64,000 bases of DNA, from contig VZDJ01006028.1 of assembly GCA_008694505.1 (NCBI GenBank), positions 124,001 through 188,000 of the forward strand, in the 5' to 3' direction. Numbering within the stretch: the stretch's first letter is position 1; each line of letters begins with the position of its first letter. The translations under genes and the position numbers were made by a program. The stretch is from Cyanoderma ruficeps. Taxonomy: Eukaryota; Chordata; Aves; Passeriformes; Timaliidae. A model generated the notes under the pieces. That model saw only the letters and a list, made by a program, of their open reading frames with translations, was not told where the DNA came from and did no database searches. Below are positions 1 to 13,400 of the stretch, in pieces.

Positions 1-1089
1 TCTTGACTCTTCCTGTTCTCTAAGCTTCTTGTTAAAGCTCAAGTTTGAAAACCTTCCCTAAGCCAAACTGAACAGAATAATTATTTCATGTTTTACAAAT
101 GTTTTTGCCTGGAGAGAAAAGAACCAAGTAGCCATAAAGGGAGAATGAAAATTATAAACCAGGTGTGAACACCCAAAAAACACTGGATCAAAGCAATAAA
201 CTCAGCACCACTAGTCTTCTACCTGAGTAGACTTTTTGAAAGGAATAGTATGTAAAAAAAAAAGAAAAAAAAGAGCAATACTGTTGTCTCAAAGGTGGCT
301 GCAGTATCTTAAGGAAGGACAATCTCCCATATACCCTGTGGACCATAAAAGTGAGGACATAATATGCTGTAGATTTACGCTTTGTGAGATACATCTAGCT
401 CCTCCCTGCAGACATAATAACTCTGTTCAGAGTTCTGGAGAAGTTAGAAACAGAGCTGGGAATCAACATCACAGGCTGCAGAAATGATGTTCTTCTTCCA
501 AAGGGGCCTGCAGGGGGATGTCACACTGGTACAAGAGGGATTGCTAATACAATCCAGAGTAAATGTAAATTATCCAGTTCTACCTTGAGCAATATAAAAT
601 GTATTCATTTCACATTAACCTACTTGAAATGCCTGAGTGGAGAAATTTATTGACTTTTTAAATTACTGCTCATCTACCAGGAGTGCTTTCATAGTCTACT
701 GAGAATAGGCAGAATGTGCTGTGTGCATGAAGAAAACAGATAACATTGATTCTGCAGCTTGCAGGGTTTCAGTTATATCAATGCATGCTATATTTAGGAA
801 GAGTATTCTAGATAGTCTTTCAGTTTGACTTCACATGACTTAAAAATCTATTTTTGATGGAAAAAATTACCAAAGAGACTAAAACTGCTGTAAAAGAGGA
901 TAAAATGCAAATTGCATTTTCATATTCTTTAGTAAGATAACTGAACTATTGCAATAAGAGTTATCATCCTCTCTAGAGGACTTGATGCAATGCCAAATGG
1001 AAAATTAGTAATTGAGGTGAAGAACCTGAAGATCAGCATTGGAACTGTAGGCAAGGTGAGGAACTGGCCAAAGAGAAACAAGAACTAGT

Positions 1090-1230
1090 GTGAAATCAGT
1101 GTTCCTCAAAGACTGGTCTTGAGCCTGATACTCTTAAATGGTTTCTTTAATGACTTTGCAAAAAAAGTAAATGTGTGCTATTGTTCTTTCTCAGTGGCAC
1201 AAAGCTGGGTAGCTGGTGAGGACAGAGGAT
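1090..1230 (+). repeat. old CR1 LINE fragment (reverse transcriptase region)
   Basis: The stretch follows the order of a CR1 ORF2 segment well known from bird and reptile genomes. A 'gtgttcctca...' block (usual protein meaning GVPQGS) is followed by a 'tttaatgactttg' block (INDL-like), then by 'cacaaagctggg' (the DDTKLG-like segment). It is full of substitutions and small indels, so it is an old, dead copy. The boundaries are approximate and the call rests on remembered consensus, not an alignment. Confidence 0.5.
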
Positions 1231-1984
1231 GTAGAAACATCTAACAGTAATGGCCCATCAGACTAGTGCCTGGGGTGTGCTGGTTCACGTGTAGACACAG
1301 TGAAGTTATTATCAAAGCTCCACACTTACCTGTAGAGAAATAAAGTCATCATTCCTGTTCAGTTGCTTGTCTTGCTCATTTTGACATGACTGACAGTTAA
1401 GCTGGATGCAGAGTTTCCAGAAACACAGTTGAGGGAAAGCTGCAGAAAATTAGCCTTACTTATGTTTTTATCTTGTTGTCTGCTTTGCCAGTTCCTTTTC
1501 TAAGTATTTCATAACCATACTGATTCTTACATTAATATACTAAGTTATATATTTTTTTTAAATATAGTGGAATTCTTTTTGGCTACACAATAACATTTGT
1601 GAAAATTATCCTCAATATTCCTTTCAATAATCCCGTGGTGATGTATTATTCGGATTTAACATGGCACTTCACTTCTAGCACAAGCCACTGGCACTCTCCT
1701 GTATGGAATGTGTACATATTTTTCTTTCTGAGCTAACAAGCAAGGTCACTCTAACCTTGCTAGGAAAGTAGAGGCTTTTCTGTTCGTCAGCAGAACAATA
1801 ATGCAGTTCTTGTGTATAAAATAAATTCCTTAAAATTACATCCTTCCCCACACAGCTCTGTAAAGGCAAAACACTGAAGGTTAACAGGGTAGATGAAAAC
1901 TGGAGAAATGGAAGTGGGATTAAATGTAATTGTGCAAAATGCACGTCAATGCACTAGAAGGTTAATACTAGGTAATTCTGTCAG

Positions 1985-2160
1985 ATAGCAGAAGCTTATC
2001 ACTTGGGAATGAGATCTTCCTAACAGGTGCAGGGAGGCAACAAAGCCTAAGTAGTTTTAAGATGGAGGTTGATAACTTTATAAATGGATTATGACATGGT
2101 TCTGAGATAGCAGACGGCTGGGATTTGATGACCCAGATAGTTCTTTCCTAGTCTGTGTTC
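1985..2160 (+). repeat. old CR1 LINE fragment (3' region)
   Basis: The run 'tttaagatggaggttgataactttataaatgg' is split by mutations but reads like the conserved CR1/L3 3' segment in which a 'fKmeldkfl'-like peptide precedes the 3' end, followed by a 'gatgaccc...gttctttcc' ending. Same orientation as the fragment at 1.1 kb, so both may be parts of one ancient insertion. Identification is from memory and boundaries are approximate. Confidence 0.45.
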
Positions 2161-3240
2161 CCTTTTTGATGGTGCTGCTGCTGGGGGAAGAGCCAGTTGT
2201 CTCTGGTAGGATGGAGAGGTGCATATAGAGAGCTGTGAGTCAGGTTTCATGTGTTTTTTTAAAGGTCTGGGAACTACTCAGAACCCCAGAGTAATAAAGT
2301 TTTCAGACATATGTGAAAATAAAGGTTTCTGGTGCCATACAATAAGTCTGTCTTGTCCTTGTGATCCATATTAAGGAGTGACTTTTGATACCTAGGCCAG
2401 ACCACCTGGGAAACCAAATTAGGGATTCCTGGTAAGAGCACCTGGTGTGGTGTCGGGTGTGGAGCAGGAAAGCTGAGTAGGTAATGAGAGAAGGGTATTC
2501 TGCATCTGTGGGGAGTGGTGGTGTGCACCGTAAAATGTTTTTCTGAATCACAATTTTGCAAAATCAGACTCTCTTTATGTATAAGGAAAAATCAGACAAT
2601 AATGTTTATTTCCAGAGATTTACAGGTTGTTGAAAAATATCTGGCTGATAACCAAAGGATCAAAATGTCTCAGTCACAGGGATGGGATTTGTATGCAGCA
2701 CATACATAAGCTTTTAAAAACCCTAAAACTTGATCTCTCAATTACATGGGGCAAAAACAGGAGACAGAAGTCATGAATAATTTTCAGAGTTAGTAGAAAA
2801 TCCTTAGATTATACAGATGGAACAGCTGGATTAAAATTTGCTTTCCAAAGTATAACTACCAATTATCCAAATTTGTCCTAGGACATTTGCTAGTGGGCTA
2901 TAGTAGCCATTTACAGTATCAACAAAAATATACGCATAACATTTCCTGTTTTGTATCATGTCTTTGGTAAAAAAATAAGGAGCAGTATTACATTAATAGA
3001 TACTTGAAGCCATGCATTTATTTCCACATAAATTCACTTTATTTTAGTCAAACAATTATTTAAATAACTTCTCTATCCTTTTAAAGTAAGAATCAAAATA
3101 TTCTGCCCCAAAGTGAGGAATAGCAGTACTCCCATTACTCTCATATTTGAAAGTGAATAATATTATACCTCTATTTTACAGACAGGACTTTTAGGAGAAT
3201 ATGTTGCCTAACATTCACAAATGTAAGACATTTAAATGAA

Positions 3241-3265
3241 GAAAGGAATGAATGGAATTCCTTTC
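3241..3265. repeat. short perfect inverted repeat, 9-bp arms
   Basis: GAAAGGAAT at 3241-3249 is answered exactly by ATTCCTTTC at 3257-3265, with a 7-base spacer. The pairing does not extend. No function is implied. Confidence 0.6.
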
Positions 3266-4392
3266 ACACAATTATAGCACTATAATTAAAGACAGAATAT
3301 ATATTAATCATTTCCTTTAAAACCAAAAAGGAACTTTGAAATCCCAGAGGTCATTAAGTTGGCAACTCATTACAAACAAGATATTTCCCATGCAGCAGTA
3401 CAAATGTACTCCTTAGTTTCGCAGAATCCAGTCCCGTAAAACTAAAGTTGGATTCATAAGAAAAAAAAAAGTCAATGAAAGTCATGAATGCAGTTAAATT
3501 TCCACCCCTCTGTTGTAATAAACATATAGGTGTATGAACAGATAATTTCCAAAATGTTTCATCAGTCAGCGCCAGCAGAGAAGGTAGATAACATTAATCT
3601 GACTTGGCTTCAAAAATATAAAGAAATGAATATCAGCAGATGATGTAATATCCCATTTGCAGCTGAAGGGATCCATTTCCAATATTACGTTGTGATTTTT
3701 AACTTTCTGTCACTGCAAGAGATATTGTAATCTTATTCCAGCCTGAGCAATTTACCAGAAACTCTACCCAGAAACCCCTTTCTCATGGGAACTTGTGTAG
3801 GGAATCTCCAAAGTCCTCATTATTTCAATACAGAAAGCCTTTGTGGTTACATTACCTACAAGAAAATTACAAAGGTTTTTAATGTATCATTGGCCAAATC
3901 CCAGGTGCAGGGATTTGTTCATATGATTGCAGGAATTTATGTCAGTGATGGCCTTTTCTCGGATGTGTTTGGCATTGGTCACAGACAACAATGGTGAATT
4001 GAACTACACGGTAACTGAGTTATTCTGGGGCTTTTTCCTTGCAGGCAATTCTACAGAGGCAATAATTTTAAGTAGGATTTAATTAGAAGTACTGTGACAT
4101 GTTTTGATTATATTCACACTGGGTGAGGAATGTCCCTTTTCCCCCTGTTGGGTTGAAGCTCTGAGTGCCTGGCTCGGCAGGGAAGGGGCTGTGGGAAGTG
4201 ATAACATTTGCTGTAGTTGGGTTATTATTAGTCCCCTGCCAGGGACACTGTGAGTTGGATGGCAATAATGTGGTGGCCAGAGTAAACCCACTGAAAAACT
4301 GAGGTCACAGCAAGCGTTCCCGGGGCTTTGTGGAGTCAGAGAGATCACCATGTCAGCTGCCTGCTCCCCTCAGGGCTTACCCCACCTCCCTG

Positions 4393-4419
4393 CCCCATCT
4401 ACCCCATCTACCCCATCTA
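4393..4419 (+). repeat. 9-bp tandem repeat, three perfect copies
   Basis: CCCCATCTA occurs three times in a row without a mismatch, inside a locally C-rich stretch. A minisatellite seed; probably polymorphic. Confidence 0.9.
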
Positions 4420-7400
4420 GCAGGTTCAAAGGACTTTGCAGCTCCAGAGCAGCACACATCCCTACACCACAATCTGTCCTGGAGACTTTCTCACTGCCAG
4501 GGTGAGGATAAATCCACTCTGAAGCAGTATAAACCTCCAAGAAATTGTATTGATTTTACCCGCCTAATTTTCAGTGGCAGGCTTGCCATTTAGGAAAATC
4601 GGTGCTCATTCATATCATTAATTGCACTGTGTAGAGACTCTCATCTTTGTCCTTCACAGTCTAATGCTGGGGGTTCTGATCATGCTTTTCTTATGGGGCA
4701 ATTTCACAATATAACCTGGGTAAGTATAAGCTTATATTTCACAATATAAGCAGGCCCGCTTCCCACAGCCCTGTGCTCACACACTGCTTCCCTGAGCTGG
4801 GATTTAGATGTGGCCACAAGTTGATCAAGCAGATGATTCCACAGAAGATTAACCCATTGAAACAAGAAACAAGAGCTAGTCATTCTCCCAAATCAGCAAG
4901 CTGATCTGTCTCCATGTGTCCATACTGGGTTGGGTCCCCTGCAGAGGGGGCGGTGGGTTCACCACTCTTTGGCAACAGTCAGCCATCACACCGACTTAGT
5001 GTGATCTCACTCCTCTGGCTAATGGTTTCCTTTGAAGAGGCGAGTTTAGATTCCTTCCCACTTGCTGAGGATTTTCCAGGGAGGCTGGTGTCCATGTTCC
5101 CATTTTACTGAAATTAGCAGCAAGACCCCCGTTGCTGCCAACAGGGGAGGATCTGGGTTCTCAGACAGCATTCTTATAACAAAGATAGGTATGGAAGAAG
5201 CAACTGACCTCCATCCCTGGGAGTCTGAGAGGAGAGTGAGATATGACAGAAGCAACTACACATTAAACTCAGTTTTAAAAGTAGCCTATGAAATTGCTGG
5301 GACTTCACCTCAACTATATTATATGATGAGATTTTTGACAGTGGCCCTGCTGAAATTCATGGAGATTCTCCTTTTATTGAGGGAAGTTTGTATTCTGTCA
5401 GTTTGCGATCACCCAGATAAATTTTCTTTGCTCCATTTTGCCAATTTTAGTTTCCTTTTTGCATTCAAACAAAGATTTCTTTCTCTCTAAACATTGCTTT
5501 TACTGCCTTAGGAGCATTGCCAAGCTTGTGACCTTTTTAATTCTTTGCAGCTAGGCTGGAGCTTTTAATTCATGATATTTAAATAACATTTCAGCTTGAT
5601 CATTTAACTCTTTCTTATCTCAGCTAACTTTCACATTCAGCTATGTAGTAGATCTTACCTAGAATAGTGTTAAGGCTTGAACCTTGAACCAAGGCCTTGT
5701 AGCACATTGCTTCTGTTTGGAAAACATGCATTTGGCTTTTGGGTTCTGTAAGAACTCACTCTATGCCAAATGGGAGCAGTATTTCAAGTTTAATCTATTA
5801 AAGTGAATTGCATTATATCCTACAGAGATGGGGACATGCAGAAGAAAAACACTGGCAGAGAGAGGAATGAAATCGCTAGTTCAGAGGCTGTGGCTCATAC
5901 TATGACTATTCAAATGAATGCTTACTAATAAAGGAGTTCCACTTGAAAAACAAGATTGGAAAGAGAAGAAACTTGGCCAAGGAGGACAAGTGCTTACAGA
6001 GTACTTTGTGACAATAAGACAGAAGCTGTAAAAATTCTTTTTTTTTCTTTTGACTTCACAGAAACTCCTGGGATTATCCTGCATAACTTCAAGCACACGG
6101 TACTGTTTGCTGCATTCTTAGTGCTCTTTCCAAGGAGGAGGGAGTATTGTATGTCAAAGCTGTGGTTATTTCTTTACCTTTGTTTGGGCTCATGCTCCTA
6201 ATGTCATAACAGCAGAATCATTTTACTGGTCTGCTGGTACAGGCATCTCAATTCTCACTCAAAAATACCCTGAAAGAGAGCACGTGTTGGCCACTACATC
6301 GAGAGATCAGGCTTGTCTTTATATAAAGGTAGTCTGTGATGTGTAGAGCATTTCTAAGTAGACTAGTAGAGCACTCACTGATTGTCTGACTTGGGTTTTT
6401 TTAGTTGATCAGCTGTGATACAAAGTTTTGTTATATTCCCACATTCTGTCTGCAATGGGTTTGAGAAAAAGAAATATCCAGTCCCCTCCACAATGTGCAA
6501 CTACCAAAGTCTTCAACAAGGTTGTGAGAGGTGGCTGTGCAGAGAGTTCTCTTTTCCTGTGTGCAGTCAGATCTTCTATGTGATGAGGAATTTTCCATTA
6601 TCTCAACAGCCTCTTTATCTGGATCAACTAAAACAGAGTCAATGTAAAAAGGAGGTATTTTTGAAGTGAGCCATACTTCATTCAGTGTACAAGCATTTAA
6701 GTGGGTGCAGAGTTTGCATACCATGTAACAAATCTGTGAATAGGCTGTGATAGTAATACTTGTGGAAATGTTGGCTTTTTTTAAGAAATCAGCATTTTGG
6801 TATTGCATATATCACAGACAATTTGCATTCATTTTGTATACAAATTTGCTACAGCATAGATACAAATTTAAAGCTATTTTGATTTAAAGTGTAAAAAGAG
6901 AGGAAATATGAATTCCTGCAAGCATCTCATCTTGTTTTAATGTGTGCTAAACCATTTCACCGTGCTTTTAGTATTAGAAATCACACACTTTACACCTTAT
7001 ACTGTGGAGGTTCTCTGGGTTGATGGAGTCCTATGGGGTTAGGACTTTCTCTTCTCATGCTCCTTGTTTACAGAAAGTCATTGCCATCTAATATTAGGAA
7101 CTCAACATCCCTGCCAGTTCCTGGGCCGAATTTAAAAATGTTTGTTTTGAAACTGGTCTTTCATTACTGCTCATCTAATTTTCTGTAGACATGAAGCCAT
7201 GCATAAAATAATCTCATCAAACTTCTGTGTACTTTTAAAACATATAATGGCATTATGTGATTTTCTGTTTTCATGTTTTTCACATGAACATTTTTCTGGG
7301 CTATGTAGAATAAATGGCCCGGGTCTGTCAACTGAGCCGTTCTACTCCCTGTGCTTCCTAAATTTTTATGTGAAGCCATTCCCTGTAGCTGCATCTTGCA

Positions 7401-7650
7401 AATGCCTGTTCATTAGGAGGTACATGATCTGGTGTCTCTGAGCAAATAATTTATCATCTTCTGTAGTGAGAAATTCCAGTCTTTTCTGATCATCAGCTTC
7501 AAATATATTCACATCATGGGTAAAATAGATATCGGACGTTTTAGAACTTTTAAAGTGAAAGCAGTGTGGTGGCATAAGATGAAATAAAAAAAAAGCAAGA
7601 TGGAGGAAATGGAAGACTGAATGGCTGGACATAATTTGAGGTCAGTCTCT

Positions 7651-8270
7651 CCCCCTCCCCTCCCCCCCCCNNNNNNNNNNNNNNNNNNNNNNNNNNNNNN
7701 NNNNNNNNNNNNNNNNNNNNNNNNNNNNNNNNNNNNNNNNNNNNNNNNNNNNNNNNNNNNNNNNNNNNNNNNNNNNNNNNNNNNNNNNNNNNNNNNNNNN
7801 NNNNNNNNNNNNNNNNNNNNNNNNNNNNNNNNNNNNNNNNNNNNNNNNNNNNNNNNNNNNNNNNNNNNNNNNNNNNNNNNNNNNNNNCCCGGCCCGGCCA
7901 TTCCATTCCCGGCCCCTTCTCGCCGGTCCCGGGCCATCGGCGGTTCGGCGCGGGCCGGCGGCTACGGGTCGGGGCCCGTGTGTAGCTACGAGCCTTCGGG
8001 CCGTGTCGTGCTCGGGTGTTTAAAATAGCGCCCGCCGAGGACACACGTCCCGCACGTAAGCGCGGCCGGGCCCGCCGTGCGCGGCGCGGGGCGGGAGCAG
8101 CGCTGCCGGCGGGAGCAGCACCCTCCGCATCCCGCTGGGCTGAGCGGGCACGAACGGACCGCAGTCGGCTGGCGAGAGCCGCCCGGGCATCACGGGGGCA
8201 TCACGGACGCATCACGGACATGAACTCCTGGCGAAGACGTCTGACCCTTTCCTGACGCGAAATTAGCCGG
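7651..8270 (-). promoter_or_regulatory. CpG island promoter, probably of AGPAT5
   Basis: After more than 7 kb of AT-rich DNA, the sequence from 7888 to about 8270 is very GC-rich and dense in CpG, as in a housekeeping promoter; on the other side of the assembly gap is a C-only/CT tract. No TATA box is visible. Gene order known from vertebrates puts AGPAT5 (a mitochondrial/ER lysophosphatidic acid acyltransferase) just beyond the 3' end of MCPH1 in the same orientation, which here means the - strand. The - strand reading from 8044 to 7888 does not encode the AGPAT5 N terminus, so the coding part of exon 1 would lie in the gap. The + strand side is also CpG-rich, and a divergent non-coding transcript is possible. 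The gene assignment is inference only. Confidence 0.45.
7671..7887. other. assembly gap (217 N)
   Basis: A run of 217 unknown bases. It is preceded by a C-homopolymer/CT tract (7651-7670) and followed by extremely GC-rich CpG sequence, the usual cause of sequencing drop-out. The stated size may be an estimate. It may hide the first coding exon of the gene driven by this CpG island. Confidence 1.
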
Positions 8271-10434
8271 AGAGCTGCCGTAGCTCCGTCTTGCTAAACT
8301 CTCCTAATATACATATTTTCTGATCTGTGATCTAGCGTTATTCCCAGGGGTTCTCCAAGAAAGGAAGTGGAGAATGTTCTTTTCAAAAGCATGAAGTGGG
8401 AAAATGTTTAGAACTATTTATAGCTGCACTTAGGCTGTGGAAATCCCAGACATTATAAACTATTTATAGTTATTCTCTGGGTTACAAGGGTAAAGTCAGA
8501 AATCTTATTGAAAAAGTTGCATATGCTTCTTATCCATCAGTTAGATTAAATGAGACTTCTGAGCGCAGGATGGCGCTGGCTGAGGTTGATGAAAACTAGG
8601 AGGAATCAAAGATGAGGTGGAAACACCAATTCAGAGAAACACAACACCCCATGTTGTGGAAACAGCAAGGGCCCCGTGGCACCTGCGGACTTAGCCCAGG
8701 GCCAAAGGGTGGTAGGGACATGCACACTCACTCTTTAGCTGTTGCTGCTGACAGCAAGTTAGAGTCTTCCACTGCCACAGGCTTCTCCATCCTGGCTGTT
8801 ACGAGACTCCCATGCCAGCTGCCAGCGTATAAGAGCTGCTGTCTCTTCCTGCTTTGGTGTGTCAAATCTCTTTATGCTTGAAATCCTTGGGAGTCTGTGC
8901 ATGAGCCTTTTCTTCAGTGAGCTCACTCAGGCATCGGGAGGCAGCGGGTATCATCAGGAGGATTATTTTGTACATTCTGGCCGTGCAGCAGCTCCAGCAG
9001 CTGGGATCGCCTCCATGCAGATGGTGGTGGGTTGGGCTGCAGGGATGGTTCCTTGGGCTGGATGGGGCTTCCCATCCTCACACCACCTTGGTCACTGACT
9101 ACATTTCAAAAATAAATCACCTCTAAAGCTTTTTCTGCTTTTGTCAGAATTGTCTGGACCAAGCCTGAATTTGCTGTAAGTAATTAAAGAACTCCATAGA
9201 AGTATCTCTTTACTGACAGTTGAACACAACCAGCAGATGCAAACTGACCAAAAATGCCCTGTATAACATGAGGAAAATGCTGAAATGCAGCTTATTAGAA
9301 CAGAAATATCAACACTGTTAATGTAACTAATTTGAGGGGAAGCTTTTCTTACTGTAACCTGCATAATGTCCGACATGAAATCCCAATGATGTTTGCTTCC
9401 CACTGCTTTGCTTCTCTGATGAACTGTGCAAAACCAATATTGCCTCTTTAAAACTCCCGAAACCAAACATAAAGCATTATAATTATTATTTTGTTATTTA
9501 AAAAAATTCTCCTATCATCCAACACTTTTTGCTCTGCCTGACTGGAGTATCTTTCAATTAGTATCACTGATAAATGGATTGTTTCAAGTCTTGAAAGAAG
9601 TATCTTAGTATCTTCAGAAAAAACTCACTTTTCTTTGAATAGTGGATTTAAATGGCTCATTTCAAAGAAGAGGAATTATTATTTTTTCTGTAAGCCATGC
9701 TTCTCTTTGGCCCTGCCTAATGCTGAAATTTGTGCCAGTGTCTTTAAAGCTTGCATTGTTTGCTGTTTGCCATGATTTTAGGGTCAGCAAAGAGCTGATA
9801 TGTGTTGATGCCACTACTCAGGTAGGCAGTAACATCTTACTTAAAATGGATTCTTGTTTGCTAGTGTTGTTGTTGGTCCTTCCAGTCTTTTGGACAAGCA
9901 TGTCTAGGTGTCTAGATTGCCTGCAGTCTCTGTGAATAGAAACATGGGGTGTACAAACAAACACGTACAAACTACCTGCTTGTTGTTCTGTTATCTTACC
10001 CTGCTTTCCTCAGCTTGGCTGGGTTTCTGTAGTGACCCACAATGGATCATACAAAAAGGTTTCTTGGAGTAAAAGTAACCTTGGAAATAAGGTATCCTTT
10101 TTCCCCCCCACATCCCTCTTCAGGTATAAGAGGTTTCGTAGATGACACTGCACATGCTGATGAGCACAGAATAACTCCCCCAGGTCACACCACAGCCTTC
10201 ATTGTTGAAAGAAGAAAGCCCTAGAGCTCAGCTTTGTCCACTCATACCTTTACTACCCTTCATGGTATGAAGAGCTGATGACCAAACCTCAGGTAAAGTT
10301 GGTTTGACAAAGCCCAACTCCAGTTTAGGAGTGAGTTTAGGATCTAATTTGTCACAACTAGCATTTTGATAACTCCATAAATCATTTTATTAACACTACC
10401 ATGATTCTCTCAATCATTCAGCAACATCCCACAG

Positions 10435-10478
10435 CAAACAACAACCAAACAAACAACCCCCCCCAACCAAACCAAACC
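10435..10478. repeat. A/C-only low-complexity tract
   Basis: About 44 bases made almost only of A and C, with a run of eight C (CCAAA/CAAA-type units). Similar tracts recur at 36.87, 51.29 and 60.22 kb in this window. Confidence 0.85.
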
Positions 10479-13400
10479 TCCAGACTTAAAAGGCTGCAGA
10501 TAAACTTCTGTTTTAATAGACAGACCTACTAGATGGCATCCTTTACTGGCAGTAATGCAGCCATTTACAGCCTTGTTAGCAGCCACATGTACATTACACA
10601 AGAGTTTTCTATGATAATTCTGGGTGTTTCTAAAGGGTATTTTCAAACTTATTTATCTTATTGCAGTGTACCTCCCTTCTTCAAAATCACAAATCCATCA
10701 AGAGTTGAGGTCATTTTCTTTTCCTAAAAGACAAAAAAAGGTTTTACAGCACAATATTAAAAAAAAAACGCAAATCAAAACAGGATGTAAAATAAATAGC
10801 ATCATTTGTCCATAAACCACCAGGTTGTTCTGCAGGAGCAGTGGATAGACAGGGCAAGTGCTGATTCAATTCTAAGGTAGCCCTTTCCCCTTATTAAGGA
10901 GACCACAGGCCAATGATGAAGATCCTCTGTGGTGCAGCAGAAATAAAGTATGGAAATAAAGCTTCTCTCTAAATTTTCTAACTTGGAAAATGTAGCTATC
11001 AATTTTCAGGTATTCAGTTAGTTGAATCATGGGCAATAATAATGGAACAGAAATCACTTGTGAAGAGGCAGATACTAATACTTTCTCTGTGCAGGTCATG
11101 CAAAAGAGCACAGCTCCACAAGTTAAAAACAAACATTGCTTCTAGGTACCCATATTGATACTCTGCAGACAGAGTTTATTAAGTTTGTAAATATAGCTGG
11201 ATTCAGTGGCTCATTGTACAGATTATCTTGATATCAAACCCACAGCAAAGCAGTGTTTTACGTCACTGACTACCAGTAATAGCAATGCAGAAGCAGAGGT
11301 GTTGAGTTTAAATGTCAGCCATGACCTGAAGCTCTCAGCATTTTCCCACACTCAATTTGAAACATCCAGTTTTCCTGAGAGACCCCTGTATTTGTACTTT
11401 CCTTGTATAACTTGGGATTGGACATTTGTACACCATTTTTTCTCTGTGTTGGGAGCTGGAAATCTAGCTTAAGAATATTTAGCCTTACTAGGGAGTAAAG
11501 TAGCAATTTTCTTAATGAATTGCTGCTTATACAGAGTCCAGCTACTAAGAGAAATGAAAAAAAGATAAGACCACTGATATGAGTAAATTGTATTCATTAC
11601 AACACAGCAGAGCACTTGTTCCTACTTTAAAAAAAAGCAAAGATTTTCTTACCTCTGTAACTGAAGTTAGTTCTGTCAAAATTACAGAAACAAAAAGTTA
11701 CCAAGTTGAGATCAAATATGGCTTTGGTTATTTATTGATAAGTTCACACTCTAATACTATTCTTTAATTAATTGGAAAGAATTCTGATTATTTTAGATAT
11801 AAACAGTAGTAGAATACAAGTCACAGAGAGGGTGGTAACTGTACTGGGAGTCCTTATAAGTGAGCAAGCTCTCCCACACACTGCATGCCACAAATAAATG
11901 GCACCTGTGCCAGGAGAGTAGGCAGAGCTGACCACTTTGTTACTCATTTCCTGTGGCTATATGCTCATTTCATAGTCTGGTCCATGAAAAGAGACAGGTT
12001 TGTACTGTTGATACTGGAACCATAGTCTTTCAGCTGTGTAGGGAGAACATCAAAAGAAGGAAGACACCCCTTACTTGGTACAGTAGTGGTGGGGCCACGA
12101 AGTTGGATTGCTAAGATTATTTTGATCCAGACTTCTGCCTCCAAGGTTGGAAAAATGATTAATTAGGATGGGTATTCTTAAGATTCAACCTACACTATTT
12201 CAGGTTGTGACTACGACAGTCACAACTGAAGCTGTAGCAGACTCAGGTGTCATTAGTTTCCTTGAACTGTTGCAGCCACAGACACAACACACATCTCTGC
12301 TGCCCTGACCAGATGTAGTGGGTCATTGTCAGGGTGTTCTCTCTCTTCAATTCTGAGAACCACTGTAGAGCATCATATCTATCACTTCCAGCTAGTTTTG
12401 GAAGGTGCACAGTATCTTGTACTACTGCCTGGCAGCAAAAAGGCCAGGAAGCACCTGGAATTGGTGCCATCAAGATTGAGGGACTCACCATGCCATTCAG
12501 CAAGATTGTCCAGCCTCCAACAATTCCTACCTCGTTTCTAAATCCATGTAAGTTTTTAACATCCACTAAGTTCAACAGCTTGATTCTATGTGGTGTGAAG
12601 AGTAATGTTGCCCTCTCAGCCATCTCTTTTGAAGGCAGGGGATTCCCCAGTTATTGCAATCATTTATCATAGAGAGGACACTTTTTAAGTTTGACTTTGC
12701 TGCCCCTCTGAACCTTCTCAAATGTCCTGTATCTGTTTAGACACAAGGGAGAACAGAACTGAATACCTGTGTGCTTGGAAATGCAAAGGAAGACGCTCTA
12801 GGTGGCAGGAAGTAAAGAACTTTTCTTGAATTTAATGGGCAGTCACCTTTTGGATTACTTGTGCCTTTAGCTCTCTAACTTAGGCATGAGACAAAGCTTC
12901 CCTGGATACAAACGTCTCTTCATTAACGATATAATCTCCTGGAAAGCTTCAGTTGGATATTCAGACAATCTTTATTAGGAGGTTTTGTGCTTCTGCTGTC
13001 TTTGTGCCTACCTACACTTTTAACTCAGATGCTCTAAATTGCATAGATAGCAAATTTAGTGGTACAATTAACCCTCACAAAGGTATACAGAGAACTGAAG
13101 ACCTGAGTACAAGGCCCTTGTTAGCCTGGGCAGATCCAGGCTCAGATCTCCCATGAGAGCTGTAGCTTCATAGTTTGTGTGTAGCTCACTGCTGGTGATC
13201 TAGGTATGCAAAAGATTCCAAATAGGAAGGCAGAAGAGGAGATCTGATTCTGTAACAGCGGGGCTGTGATACTGTGCAGGAGAATACTGCTTAGAGACTA
13301 TGGGTTTCTGTGTCTCATACAACACTCTTAAAATGCAATATATATGAAATATCACTACTAACATCAAGGAAAAAGAGAAGACATGAAAGCACAGAAGGAG

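Larger units (their letters stand above)
1..7650. other. AT-rich non-coding sequence, probable AGPAT5 intron 1 side
   Basis: I see no coding exon here on either strand. I looked specifically on the - strand for the acyltransferase signatures of AGPAT5 (the NHxxxxD and PEGTR motifs) and did not find them. Open frames, the longest 142 codons at 5062-5490, have no recognisable domain and are no longer than chance would give. If the CpG island at 7.9-8.3 kb is the AGPAT5 promoter firing on the - strand, this stretch is AGPAT5 intron 1; that is inference from vertebrate gene order. Contents are two old CR1 relics, a short tandem repeat and a small hairpin, listed separately. Confidence 0.5.

Noticed and set aside
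5062..5490. 142-codon open frame on the + strand
   Set aside because: No recognised motif and no conserved splice or promoter signals; likely chance.
7509..8044. Frames spanning the N gap
   Set aside because: They are open only because unknown bases contain no stop; the readable part does not resemble AGPAT5.
12243..12672. Overlapping frames on both strands (126 and 112 codons), considered as a retroelement or processed pseudogene relic
   Set aside because: A short WLQQFKETN stretch recalls retroviral RNase H regions, but nothing around it supports such an origin, so the likeness is not enough.
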